Positions 34,450-44,643 of a stretch of 64,000 bases of DNA are shown one piece after another. Both the position numbers and the translations under genes were made by a program. Below the pieces are notes generated by a model. It was not told the DNA's origin. It ran no database searches and saw only the letters and a list, made by a program, of their open reading frames with translations. Position 1 is the stretch's first letter. Each line of letters begins with the position of its first letter. The DNA is from Mycolicibacterium goodii (GTDB lineage Bacteria; Actinomycetota; Actinomycetes; Mycobacteriales; Mycobacteriaceae). Location: positions 6,482,048 through 6,546,047 of the forward strand of contig NZ_CP012150.1 in assembly GCF_001187505.1 (NCBI RefSeq), given 5' to 3'.

Positions 34450-34860
34450 ATGTCCGACAACTCCCCCCGCAGCGATGCATGGAAGACCGCGATCACCGTC
34501 CTGCAAGAGGCCCAGCCGCCCGCCGTCCCCGACGGCGCCCACGCGATGACCATCTTCGTCGAATTCCCGCCCGGCGACCCCGGCACTCCCCCGCACCGCC
34601 ACTCCGGGCCCGCGTTCGGATACGTGTTGGAGGGCGAGATGCTGTTCGAACTCGAGGGTGAACCGCCGCGCGTCGTGCGGGCCGGTGAGACGTTCTGGGA
34701 ACCCGGCGGCGACGTCATCCACTACCAGGACGGCAACAACCGCGCCGACGTCCCGGTCCGGTTCACCGTGACGATGTTCTGCGCGCCCGACAAGCCCATG
34801 CTCGTCCTCGTCGACGACGACGAACTGGAAGCCCGCAAGGACCGTCGCGTCGCCGGCTGA
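34450..34860 (+). CDS. Cupin-domain protein
   Basis: 136 residues. Single cupin: motif 1 GTPPHRHSGPAFGYVLEGEMLFELEG (in part; metal ligands His, His and Glu) at ~residues 54-80, and motif 2 PGGDVIHYQDGNN at ~96-108. The start ATG has GAGAGGAAAC just before it. Twelve bp separate it from the SDR stop, so it belongs to the sigma-SDR-cupin operon. Could be a small-molecule isomerase or dioxygenase-like enzyme; not assignable. Confidence 0.8.
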   Translation: MSDNSPRSDAWKTAITVLQEAQPPAVPDGAHAMTIFVEFPPGDPGTPPHRHSGPAFGYVLEGEMLFELEGEPPRVVRAGETFWEPGGDVIHYQDGNNRADVPVRFTVTMFCAPDKPMLVLVDDDELEARKDRRVAG

Positions 34861-34905
34861 AAAAATTCACCGGAACCGAACCGGGCCGGCGTGCGTCATA
34901 CCGTC

Positions 34906-35199
34906 ATGCTCGCTCTGTTCGCCGATACCGGAACCATCCGCGCGCACGGTGCCGCGTGCGACGCGCACACCGCCGACCTGGCTGCGCTGGGCGCGGTGCT
35001 GCAGTCGCTGCCGTCGCGGCTCGGCGCGCTCGGTCCTGCCGCCGACCGGTTCCTGGCCGTCTTCCGGGCGGCGTTGGATGATCATGCGAGATCCGTTGCC
35101 GCGCTGGGGGATCGAACTTCGCAGGCCGGTGTGACGGCGCAGCGCAACGCCGGATCCTACGAGGCGGCGGGGAATCAGGCCGCGGCGTTGTTGGCCTGA
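34906..35199 (+). CDS. EspC-like (type VII secretion associated) small protein
   Basis: 97 residues, alanine-rich and helical. The pattern LFADTGTIRAHGAACDAHTADL near the N-terminus and the C-terminal SYEAAGNQAAALL resemble the EspC family of ESX-secreted mycobacterial proteins. No clear YxxxD/E secretion signal is visible. ATG 34906 is preferred since family members begin just before the first helix; GTG 34891 in the same frame adds five residues. It is 2 bp from the NlpC/P60 gene, suggesting a partner pair. Confidence 0.6.
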   Translation: MLALFADTGTIRAHGAACDAHTADLAALGAVLQSLPSRLGALGPAADRFLAVFRAALDDHARSVAALGDRTSQAGVTAQRNAGSYEAAGNQAAALLA

Positions 35200-35201
35200 C
35201 C

Positions 35202-36293
35202 ATGCCCGGCGGACTGGTTCACACCCTGACCGCGCCGCTGCACGACCTGCGGGCGCTGGTGGGTCCCGGCTGGACCGCGACCGATGCTCCGGTGACCGCG
35301 CTCGCCGATGCGCGCACGGTGCTGACCGACATCGCCGCGGCGGCCGAGTCGTCGTGGGCGCGGGTCGAAGACGGGTGGGCCGGCTCGGCGGCCGTCGCGG
35401 CGGGCGGGTTCACCGCCGCCACCGTGGCCACCGCGCGTGCGCTGGCCGATCGCGCCGACCTGCTCGGTGGCGTGGCGCGGGAGGCCGGGGCCGCGGTGGC
35501 ACGCGCACAGGCCCGGTTGGACGCCATCATCGCGGGCTTCGAGCAGCGCGCGGCCGCACTCGAGCCCCGCCTCGACGAACCGGGCGTCGCCGAAGAGCTG
35601 CTGGCCGAGGCCCAGCAAGCCCTGCGTGAGGCGGTCGCCGTCATCGACGAACTGCGCGCCGAACTCGACCGGTCCTCCGCCGCGGTGACGGCGCCGCCTG
35701 CGGGGCTCGCCGGCACACCGGCCGGGTTCGCCGGCACACCGGCCGGGTTTTCGGTACCCGCGATGCGGGCGAGCGGGTGGTCACCCGCGGGCTCAGGTTC
35801 GGGCGCGGGACTGTCCCAGGCCCTGACCCCGGCGTTCTCGGCGCCCGGCGCCGGTCTGTCCGATCTGCGTGACCTCCCGGATGCCGCGACCTTCGGCGAC
35901 GGTGTCGCGGTGCGCCTGCCCGACGGCACCGCCGCGCTGGCGCCGAATGCCGTGGCGGCCAGCGCCGTGCGGCATGCGCTGACCCAGCTCGGCGTGCCGT
36001 ACCACTGGGGCGGCACCACACCCGGCGTCGGCCTCGACTGCAGCGGGCTCACCCAGTGGGCCTATCGCGAGGCCGGTCTGAACCTCCCGCGGCTGGCCCA
36101 GGAGCAGGACGTCGGCGCCGCGGTCGCCGCGAACGCGCTGCGGCCGGGGGACCTCGCGGTGTGGGACGGTCACGTCGCGATGATCGTGGGGCCGAACACC
36201 ATGATCGAGGCGGGCGACCCCGTGCAGCTCTCCCCCATCCGCACCACCAACGCGGGCCAGGGGTTCCAGGGATTCTGGCGGCCCACCGGATGA
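35202..36293 (+). CDS. NlpC/P60 cell-wall endopeptidase with WXG-like N-terminal domain
   Basis: 363 residues. Residues ~1-165 form a long alpha-helical domain with a WAG turn (EDGWAGSAAVAAGG, ~residue 60) reminiscent of WXG100 proteins. A Pro/Gly/Ala linker with three copies of a P-A-G-(L/F)-A-G-T-like unit follows at ~165-190. The C-terminal NlpC/P60 domain (~250-363) has the catalytic Cys in LDCSGLTQWAYREAG, His in WDGHVAMIVG and a third polar residue near EAGDPVQLSP. It should cleave gamma-D-Glu-DAP bonds in peptidoglycan. No signal peptide is present, consistent with type VII export. Confidence 0.82.
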   Translation: MPGGLVHTLTAPLHDLRALVGPGWTATDAPVTALADARTVLTDIAAAAESSWARVEDGWAGSAAVAAGGFTAATVATARALADRADLLGGVAREAGAAVARAQARLDAIIAGFEQRAAALEPRLDEPGVAEELLAEAQQALREAVAVIDELRAELDRSSAAVTAPPAGLAGTPAGFAGTPAGFSVPAMRASGWSPAGSGSGAGLSQALTPAFSAPGAGLSDLRDLPDAATFGDGVAVRLPDGTAALAPNAVAASAVRHALTQLGVPYHWGGTTPGVGLDCSGLTQWAYREAGLNLPRLAQEQDVGAAVAANALRPGDLAVWDGHVAMIVGPNTMIEAGDPVQLSPIRTTNAGQGFQGFWRPTG

Positions 36294-36484
36294 GCTCCCC
36301 GTTCGACGTCACCATGGCTCGGGTGCGCCGCCAGCTGCGCACCCTGGAGGCGGCCACCGCGGGTCTGGCCGGGCTGGGCGCGTCCGAACACGACGAGGTC
36401 GCCTCCCGCAGACGACGCGTGCTCGACCGGCTGGTCACCGACTTCGAGGCCGGCGGGGATCAAAACGGCAGGCAACCTGACTGA
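36290..36484 (+). CDS. Small conserved hypothetical protein
   Basis: 64 residues, highly charged and helical (MSSPFDVTMARVRRQLRTLE, then ASEHDEVASRRRRVLDRLV). ATG 36290 overlaps the NlpC/P60 stop (ATGA), so it is translationally coupled. No recognised domain. The operon position suggests a chaperone or accessory for the two preceding putative secreted proteins; that is inference. Confidence 0.65.
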   Translation: MSSPFDVTMARVRRQLRTLEAATAGLAGLGASEHDEVASRRRRVLDRLVTDFEAGGDQNGRQPD

Positions 36485-36502
36485 GCATCAGGGGTACGCC
36501 AT

Positions 36503-36508
36503 TAGGCT
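36503..36508 (+). promoter_or_regulatory. Candidate -10 element of satS (leaderless)
   Basis: TAGGCT ends 7 nt before the ATG at 36516 and there is no ribosome binding site in between. Same spacing as the other leaderless candidates in this window. Confidence 0.45.
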
Positions 36509-36515
36509 GTGCCGC

Positions 36516-37811
36516 ATGGCTGCTGACATCGTGCCGGTCCGGCTTGGGCTGACCAAGGGCGACCTCTACACACTGTGGGCTCCGCGCTGGCGTGACGCCG
36601 GCGAAGAGTGGGAGGCATTTCTCGGTAAGGACGAGGACCTGTTCGCCTTCGAGACGGTGGCCGACCTGGTCGCATTCGTCCGCACCAACAGCGACAACGA
36701 CCTCACCGACCACCCGGCGTGGGAGAAGCTGACCGAGGCCAACGCCCACCGGCTCGACCCGGCCGAGGACCGCCGGTACGACCTCGTCGGAGTGCCCGAG
36801 GTGGTCGCCGAGAAGCCGACCGAGGATGCCGTCGAGGCGCTGCGCGGGACACTGGCCGTCGCGGCGTCGATCGGTTCGGTGTGCGACCTGGCCGCCGTCA
36901 ACAAGTTCTTCAACGGCAACCCGGTGCTGTCGAACGTGGGCGGCGGTATCGAGGCGTTCGGCGGGCGCGCCGGGCGCAAGCGCTGGGCCGAGATCGAGGC
37001 CGTGATCCTGCGCGGCTGGGACGGCGTGGTCGACGCGATCGACGAGATCGTCGCGATCCCCGAGGACATCGACGCCGCCGCGGTCAAGAAGGCCGAGGCC
37101 GAGCTCGACGAGCCCGCACCCGAGGAAGACGACGTCGCCGCAGACCAGGCCGCCGACGATGAGGCCCTCGACGAGGCCGACGACGACACAGACGACGACG
37201 CGGTCGACGAGGCCGAAGACGACGTGGTGCCGGTGGCCGCATCGGGCGGCGTGCTCGGCGGCGACGAGGACTTCTGGCTCAAGGTCGGTATCGACCCGGT
37301 GCGGATCATGACCGGCACGGGCACCTACTACACGCTGCGCTGCTACCTCGACGACCAGCCGGTGTTCCTGGGCCGCAACGGCCGCATCAGCGTCTTCCCG
37401 TCCGAGCGCACCCTGGCGCGCTACCTCGCCGACGAGCACGACCACGACCTGTCGGATCTCGCCACCTACGACGACATCCGCACCGCGGCCACCGACGGCT
37501 CGCTGCGCGTGGAGGTGACCGACGAGAACGTCTACGTGCTCAGCGGCATCGCCGACGACATCGCCGACGGACCCGAGGCGATCGACCGCGATCAGCTGGA
37601 GCTCGCGGTGGAGCTGCTGCGCGACGTCAGCGACTACTCCGAGGACAAGACCGTCGACGAGACGCTGAGCGCCGATCAGCCGCTCGGCGCGTTCGTCGCG
37701 CACATCCTCGAGCCCGACGACAACGACGCGCCAGAGGCCCCGTACGCCAAGGCCGTCGAGCAGTGGGAGTCACTCGTGCGGTTCGTCGAGTCCCGGCTGC
37801 GTCAGGAGTAG
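36516..37811 (+). CDS. satS: SatS, export chaperone of the SecA2 pathway (Rv3311 family)
   Basis: 431 residues, cytosolic. Two similar halves can be seen: an N-terminal one with LGLTKGDLYTLWAPRW and DLFAFETVADLVAFVR, and a C-terminal one with TGTGTYYTLRCYLDDQPVFLGRNGRI and ERTLARYLADEH. They are separated by a strongly acidic linker (~residues 190-235, mostly Asp, Glu and Ala). This is the counterpart of Rv3311, reported as a chaperone for SecA2-dependent export including the phosphatase SapM. In M. tuberculosis it is next to sapM (Rv3310), but no sapM-like gene is present here. Probably leaderless from ATG 36516. Confidence 0.82.
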   Translation: MAADIVPVRLGLTKGDLYTLWAPRWRDAGEEWEAFLGKDEDLFAFETVADLVAFVRTNSDNDLTDHPAWEKLTEANAHRLDPAEDRRYDLVGVPEVVAEKPTEDAVEALRGTLAVAASIGSVCDLAAVNKFFNGNPVLSNVGGGIEAFGGRAGRKRWAEIEAVILRGWDGVVDAIDEIVAIPEDIDAAAVKKAEAELDEPAPEEDDVAADQAADDEALDEADDDTDDDAVDEAEDDVVPVAASGGVLGGDEDFWLKVGIDPVRIMTGTGTYYTLRCYLDDQPVFLGRNGRISVFPSERTLARYLADEHDHDLSDLATYDDIRTAATDGSLRVEVTDENVYVLSGIADDIADGPEAIDRDQLELAVELLRDVSDYSEDKTVDETLSADQPLGAFVAHILEPDDNDAPEAPYAKAVEQWESLVRFVESRLRQE

Positions 37812-38087
37812 CGGACCACCGGCCGTCGATCATCGCGGCGGTCCGGGCCCGATATCGCCGCGCGCCGTTCGTCGACGCGCGGATGCGTTCGTCAACGCGT
37901 TCTCATGCGCCGCCGCGGTCTGCCGCCGTGGGCACGGTGCTCGCCCCGAGCGGGCACACCTCATCTGAATTTCTGAGTTACTACATAAAATTCTTGTGTT
38001 TTACAGATCGATGGCATCTGGTTCATCGTGGTCCTCATCACCATCGCGGGCTGACGGATTCCCCAGCCCAAATCCGGAGGTACCACA

Positions 38088-39539
38088 TTGGCTGACATTC
38101 AGGCACCGACTGCCCCGATGCTGGAGCAGCACACGATCGGCTTCGTCCCGGCGTCCGATCGGCACGGCAAGGTGCGCGACCTGTTCACCCTGTGGTTCGG
38201 CACCAACATCGCGCCGCTGCCCATCGTCACCGGCGCGCTCGGGCCGAGCCTGTTCGGCCTGAACCTCTGGTGGAGCCTGATCGCGTTCGTCGTCGGACAT
38301 GTGATCGGCGGGGCGCTGATGGCATTGCATTCCGCCCAGGGCCCACAGATGGGCATCCCCCAAATGATTCAGAGCCGCGGCCAGTTCGGCACCATGGGCG
38401 CGCTCATCATCGTCGTGATCGCCGCGGTCATGTATCTCGGCTTCTTCGCCTCGAACATCGTCCTGGCCGGCCAGTCGATCCACGGCATCGCCGGGGGCAT
38501 CCCGGTGAACGCGGGCATCATCGCGGGCGCGGTCGGCTCGGCGGTCATCTGCATCATCGGATACCGATTGATCCACTTCCTGAACCGGATCGGGACATGG
38601 GTCCTGGGTATCGCGATCGCCGCCGGCTTCGTCGCCATCCTGACCTCCGATCTTCCCGCCGACTTCCTGACGCGTGGCGGGTTCAACTTCGCCGGCTGGC
38701 TGGCCACCGTGTCCCTCGGCGCGCTGTGGCAGATCGCCTTCGCCCCGTACGTATCCGACTACTCGCGCTACCTGCCGAAGAACGTGGGCGTGGCAGCGAC
38801 GTTCTGGACCACCTATCTGGGCTGTGTGCTCGGATCCTTCCTGGCGTTCGCCTTCGGCGCCGTTGTCGCCTTGGCCGCTCCGGTCGGCATGGACACCATG
38901 GACGGCGTCAAGACCACCACCGGCGCGCTCGGCACAACGATGCTCGTGCTGTTCGTGCTCAGCGTCATCAGTCACAACGCGCTCAACCTCTACGGCGCGG
39001 TGCTGTCGATCATCACCAGTGTGCAGACCTTCCGCGCGCGTTGGATCCCGACGGCACAGGCCCGAGTGGTCCTGTCCGTGGTGATCCTCGTCGGCGCGTC
39101 GGTCGTCGCGATCGCGTTGTCGGCGGACTTCGTCTCACACTTCGTGAATCTCGTTGTGGCACTGTTGGTCGTGCTGGTGCCGTGGACGGCCATCAACCTC
39201 ATCGACTTCTACATCGTGCACAAGGGGGTGTACGACCTCGAGTCGATCTTCCGGTTCGACGGCGGAATCTACGGCCGGTACAACCGTGCCGCCATCATCG
39301 CCTATGTGGTCGGCATCGTCGTTCAGATCCCTTTCATGGCAACGTCGTTGTACACCGGGCCGGTGGCCGACCACCTCGGTGGTGCCGATCTGTCCTGGCT
39401 TGCCGGCCTGATCGTCACCGGGCCGATCTACCTGTTGTTGGTGCACCGCACCACCGGACCCAACACCGCGGCCGGCTTGCGCACCGATACCGAAAAGATC
39501 GGCGGCACAAACCACCTGGCGACACAGCCCCAGGAGTGA
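38088..39539 (+). CDS. NCS1-family nucleobase/imidazole-type permease (first copy)
   Basis: 483 residues with about 12 membrane segments. Family features of cytosine/purine permeases: RDLFTLWFGTNIAPLPIVTGAL near the N-terminus, HSAQGPQMGIPQMIQSRGQFG, APYVSDYSRYLP and PWTAINLIDFYIVHKG. Starts at TTG 38088 with a GGAGG site 7 nt upstream. The 276-bp gap before it (37812-38087) holds an A/T-rich stretch near 37970-38005 that may contain the promoter. A close paralogue is at 51613. NCS1 proteins carry cytosine, allantoin, hydantoins or uracil with H+ or Na+; an imidazole-type compound is suggested by the island. Confidence 0.85.
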   Translation: MADIQAPTAPMLEQHTIGFVPASDRHGKVRDLFTLWFGTNIAPLPIVTGALGPSLFGLNLWWSLIAFVVGHVIGGALMALHSAQGPQMGIPQMIQSRGQFGTMGALIIVVIAAVMYLGFFASNIVLAGQSIHGIAGGIPVNAGIIAGAVGSAVICIIGYRLIHFLNRIGTWVLGIAIAAGFVAILTSDLPADFLTRGGFNFAGWLATVSLGALWQIAFAPYVSDYSRYLPKNVGVAATFWTTYLGCVLGSFLAFAFGAVVALAAPVGMDTMDGVKTTTGALGTTMLVLFVLSVISHNALNLYGAVLSIITSVQTFRARWIPTAQARVVLSVVILVGASVVAIALSADFVSHFVNLVVALLVVLVPWTAINLIDFYIVHKGVYDLESIFRFDGGIYGRYNRAAIIAYVVGIVVQIPFMATSLYTGPVADHLGGADLSWLAGLIVTGPIYLLLVHRTTGPNTAAGLRTDTEKIGGTNHLATQPQE

Positions 39540-39714
39540 CCGGCATCGCGACCGGTTGACCTCCCGCACACGGCGCGGCCGCCTGCGGGCAGCGCCACGG
39601 CCAAGAGGATCTCCTCTTCAGATGAAGTACATCAAATATATGAGCTGTACAGATGCAGCGGGCGACTGAAACATGGAAGTAACAAACGAGCTTTTTCAAG
39701 CAGTGGAGGTTGGA

Positions 39715-40986
39715 ATGTCGAGCCAAGAGACCGAGGTTCTCGTGGTCGGCGCGGGGCAGGCCGGTATCGCGATGAGCGAGCATCTCGGTCTGCACGGTGT
39801 GCCGCACCTCGTCCTCGAGCGCGACCGGATCGCCGAGCGCTGGCGCACCTGCCGGTGGGATTCCCTGGTGGCCAACGGACCCGCCTGGCACGACCGCTTT
39901 CCGGGCCAGGAGTTCAACATCGATCCCGACTCCTTCGCCGACAAGGAACAGGTCGCGGACTATTTCGTGTCCTACGCGGAGAAGATCGACGCGCCGATTC
40001 GCACCGGTGTCGAGGTGAGGTCGGTCCGGAAGAACCACGGCCGGGCGGGATTCCACGTCGAGACCTCCGAGGGAACCATCGAGGCCCGCTACGTCGTTGC
40101 GGCCACCGGCGCCTTCCAGAAGCCGGTCATTCCACCGGTCGTCCCCGACAGCGCAGGCATCCACCAGATCCACTCCAGTGCCTATCGCAACCCCCGGCAA
40201 CTTCCGGACGGCGCCGTGCTGGTGATCGGGGCCGGGTCGTCCGGCGTCCAGATCGCCGACGAAATCCACCGGTCGGGGCGCCGGGTGTTCCTCGCCGTCG
40301 GCCCCCACGACCGGCCGCCCCGCAGCTATCGGGGACGTGACTTCTGTTGGTGGCTAGGGGTTCTCGGCAAGTGGGATATGGCCGCCCCGCCCCGCGGCGC
40401 CGAGCATGTGACCATCGCGGTGAGCGGAGCGCACGGCGGACACACGGTCGACTTCCGGTCGCTGGCCGCCGACGGGATCACGCTGCTCGGCATGGCGGGC
40501 CCGTTCGAGGACGGCGTCATGCGCTTCGCCGACGATCTGCGCACCAACATCGAAAAGGGTGACGCGAACTACCTTTCCATGCTCGATGAAGCCGACGCCT
40601 ATGTCGGACGCAATGGGCTCGACCTGCCCGAGGAGCCGCAGGCGCGGGTTCTCGGCCCCGACCCCGAGTGCATGACCAACCCGATCCTCGAACTGGACTT
40701 GGCCGCCGCGGGCATCACCTCGATCATCTGGGCGGTCGGCTTCGCGTTCGACTACAGCTGGTTGCAGGTCGACACCTTCGACGAGAACGGCCGACCGATA
40801 CACCAGCGCGGGGTGTCGGCCGAACCCGGCGTGTACTTCCTCGGTCTACCGTGGCAGTCGCGGCGCGGGTCCAGCTTCATCTGGGGCGTGTGGCATGACG
40901 CCAAATACCTTGCCGACCAGATCGCGATCCAACGCAGTTATCTCGCCCACAAGGGCGCCGAACTGACGAAAGCGGTGACCAGATGA
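39715..40986 (+). CDS. FAD/NAD(P)-dependent monooxygenase (CzcO/flavin-containing monooxygenase type)
   Basis: 423 residues. FAD motif VLVVGAGQAGIAMSEHLG at residues ~9-26, and the second Rossmann motif VLVIGAGSSGVQIADEI at ~170-186. Flavoprotein landmarks include ERDRIAERWRTCRWDSL and VAATGAFQKPVIP, and the C-terminal VGFAFDYSWL. This is the single-component N- or ring-hydroxylating monooxygenase type. The start ATG 39715 has GGAGG 6 nt upstream; a 14-residue upstream extension is rejected. First gene of a tight five-gene operon with RidA, DUF1028, M20 and aspartase. In a histamine route it would be the imidazole-acetate monooxygenase; inference. Confidence 0.82.
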   Translation: MSSQETEVLVVGAGQAGIAMSEHLGLHGVPHLVLERDRIAERWRTCRWDSLVANGPAWHDRFPGQEFNIDPDSFADKEQVADYFVSYAEKIDAPIRTGVEVRSVRKNHGRAGFHVETSEGTIEARYVVAATGAFQKPVIPPVVPDSAGIHQIHSSAYRNPRQLPDGAVLVIGAGSSGVQIADEIHRSGRRVFLAVGPHDRPPRSYRGRDFCWWLGVLGKWDMAAPPRGAEHVTIAVSGAHGGHTVDFRSLAADGITLLGMAGPFEDGVMRFADDLRTNIEKGDANYLSMLDEADAYVGRNGLDLPEEPQARVLGPDPECMTNPILELDLAAAGITSIIWAVGFAFDYSWLQVDTFDENGRPIHQRGVSAEPGVYFLGLPWQSRRGSSFIWGVWHDAKYLADQIAIQRSYLAHKGAELTKAVTR

Positions 40987-41405
40987 GCACCCACACCCGG
41001 ATCAGGCCCTTCAACACCAAGGACACCTATCCCGAGCAGAACCTCGACAACGACCTCTGCCAGGCAGTCGTCGCGGGCGGCGTGGTGTACCTGCGCGGCC
41101 AGATCGGCCAGGACCTCGACACCCGCGAGTCGGTGGGCATCGGCGACGTCGCAGCCCAGACCGAGAAGGCCATGAGCAACATCGCGATGCTGCTCGACGA
41201 GGCGGGTAGCTCCCTGCAAGACATCGTGAAGGTCACCGTGTACCTCACCGACATCCGCTACCGCGAAACCGTGTACCGGATCATGGGCCGCTGGCTCAAG
41301 GGCGTCTTCCCGGTCTCCACCGGCCTGGTCGTCGAGGCACTCGCCCGCCCGGAATGGCTCGTGGAAATCGATGCCACCGCGGTCATCAGCGAGGCGGAGA
41401 AATGA
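40983..41405 (+). CDS. RidA/YjgF-family protein
   Basis: 140 residues, overlapping the monooxygenase stop (ATGA). Family features: SNIAMLLDEAGSSLQDIVKVTVYLTDI and the C-terminal VVEALARPEWLVEIDATAVI, whose Arg in ARPEW matches the carboxylate-binding Arg of RidA. RidA enzymes hydrolyse reactive imines/enamines to the ketone and ammonia. In this operon it may help hydrolyse an imino intermediate of ring cleavage. Confidence 0.88.
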   Translation: MSTHTRIRPFNTKDTYPEQNLDNDLCQAVVAGGVVYLRGQIGQDLDTRESVGIGDVAAQTEKAMSNIAMLLDEAGSSLQDIVKVTVYLTDIRYRETVYRIMGRWLKGVFPVSTGLVVEALARPEWLVEIDATAVISEAEK

Positions 41406-42076
41406 CCTTCTCCCTGGTGGCGCGCGATGCGGCAACGGGCGCCTTCGGCATGGTGATCTGCTCGTCGAGTCCCGCGGTCGCATCCCGGTGCGCGCACGCG
41501 AGGGCCGGTGTCGGGGTCGTCGCCTCGCAGAACGTCACCAACCCGGCCCTCGGACCGCTCGTACTGGATTCGCTCGCCGCGGGCGCCGATGCCGACGCGG
41601 CCCTCAAAGCCGCGCTGGCCCGGGAACAATTCCCGGATTACCGGCAGGTGACCGTCGTCGACGCCCGCGGCAGCACCGCGGTGCATTCCGGGCCGAACAG
41701 TCTCGGCGTGCACACTCACCTCGAGGGCGATCAAGCGGTCGCTGCAGGCAATCTTCTCGCCGACGATTCGGTGATCACCCAGATGCTCAGCGGCTTTGCG
41801 AGCAGTGCGGCCGAGGCCTTCGAGGAGCGACTGCTCGACGGCCTGCGGGGCGCGCTGGCCGCGGGCGGCGAAGCGGGCCCCGTGCACTCCGCCGGAATGC
41901 TTGTGGTGGAGGATGTTCCGTGGCCCGTCACCGATCTTCGGGTCGACCACTCCGACGACCCGATCGGCGATCTCGCCGCGCTGTGGCGGTTGTGGCAGCC
42001 GCAGAAGAACGACTACCGCGTCCGTGGCATCGACCCGACGCAGGCCCCCTCCTACGGAGTCCCTGGTGACCAGTAG
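41402..42076 (+). CDS. DUF1028 (Ntn-hydrolase-like) protein
   Basis: 224 residues. The N-terminus MTFSLVARDAATGAFGMVICSSS and then GVGVVASQNVTNP match DUF1028, a family with an N-terminal-nucleophile-like fold often encoded next to RidA and amidohydrolases. The C-terminal WRLWQPQKNDYRVRGIDP is also typical. No substrate is established for the family. ATGA overlap with RidA and an 11-bp overlap with the M20 gene show tight coupling. Confidence 0.82.
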   Translation: MTFSLVARDAATGAFGMVICSSSPAVASRCAHARAGVGVVASQNVTNPALGPLVLDSLAAGADADAALKAALAREQFPDYRQVTVVDARGSTAVHSGPNSLGVHTHLEGDQAVAAGNLLADDSVITQMLSGFASSAAEAFEERLLDGLRGALAAGGEAGPVHSAGMLVVEDVPWPVTDLRVDHSDDPIGDLAALWRLWQPQKNDYRVRGIDPTQAPSYGVPGDQ

Positions 42077-43219
42077 CGATACCGTCCTCGCCGCGGGCGT
42101 CGCAGCGGCCCATCCGACGCTGATCGAGTTGTCGCGCGATCTCTATGACCACCCCGAAACGGCATGGGAGGAAGTCCGTTCCGCGCGGCGGGTCGCCGGA
42201 GCGCTGTCGGACGGCGGATTCGACGTCGCCGAAGGCCACTGCGGCCTCGACACCGCGTTCACGGCCCGAACGGGCAGCGGTGACCTGCACATCGCACTGT
42301 GCGCCGAGTACGACGCGCTGCCCGGCCTCGGCCACGCGTGCGGTCACAATCTCATCTCCGCCATCACGGTGGGGGCTGCGCTCGCTCTCGCACCCATCGC
42401 CGATGATCTCGGCCTGGCGCTGACCGTGATCGGCACCCCGGCCGAAGAGGGCGGAGGCGGCAAGATCGAACTGCTCGAACGCGGCGGCTTCAGCGGCCAG
42501 CACGCGGCCGCGATGGTCCACCCCGGGCCGGTCGACGTGGCACGTGCCCGGCCGTTTGCGGTGTCGCACAGCCATATCGAATACCACGGCAAGTCCGCAC
42601 ACGCGGCCGCCTATCCGGAGCGGGGTGTGAACGCCGCCGACGCGTTCACCATCGCCCAGGTGGCGATCGGGCTGCTGCGTCAGCAGCTGCCGTCGTCGGT
42701 GCGCGTGCACGGCATGATGACCCGCGGCGGTGAAGCTCCCAACGCCATCGCCGAACGCACCGAGGGTCGGTGGTACGTGCGCGCCGAGACCCTGCGCCAA
42801 CTGGCCGAGATCGAACCGAAGGTGATGCGCTGCTTCGAAGCCGGCGCGTTGGCGTCGGGCGCGGAGCTCACCGTGACACCGGAATCCAAGCCGTACGCGG
42901 AGTTTCGTACCGACGAGGAGCTGCTCGCGTGTTATGAGCGGCGCGCGACGGCAATCGGCAGGCAGTTCGCGTCGGGTCCCGACACCATGATGGCGCGGGC
43001 ATCCACCGACATGGGCAACGTGTCGCAGGTCCTGCCCGCGATCCATCCCTACATCGGCATCGACTCGCTGCCCGCGGTCAACCACCAACCCGAATTCGCC
43101 GCGGCCACCGTCACTTCGGCGGCCGAGACGGCCATCGTGCAGGGTGCGCTGGCACTGGCGGGCACGGTCGTCGACGCGTGCACCGACAACCACATCCGCC
43201 GGCGACTGCTGAACAAGAA

Positions 43220-43223
<4 letters not shown>
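42066..43223 (+). CDS. M20-family amidohydrolase (AmiB1 paralogue)
   Basis: 385 residues from GTG 42066. Metal-site motifs: [58 protein letters not shown] and STDMGNVSQVLPAIHPYIG. It is clearly a paralogue of AmiB1 at 18894-20078. The predicted reaction is removal of an N-acyl group from an amino acid; with aspartase encoded next, N-formyl- or N-formimino-aspartate is an attractive substrate. That is inference. The stop overlaps the aspartase start (GTGA). Confidence 0.87.
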
Positions 43224-44638
<1,415 letters not shown>

Positions 44639-44643
44639 GTTCG

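Noticed and set aside
39622..39650. GTACA...TGTAC inverted arms in the A/T-rich gap before the flavin monooxygenase
   Set aside because: Only 5-bp arms and no second copy; could be an operator but cannot be supported.
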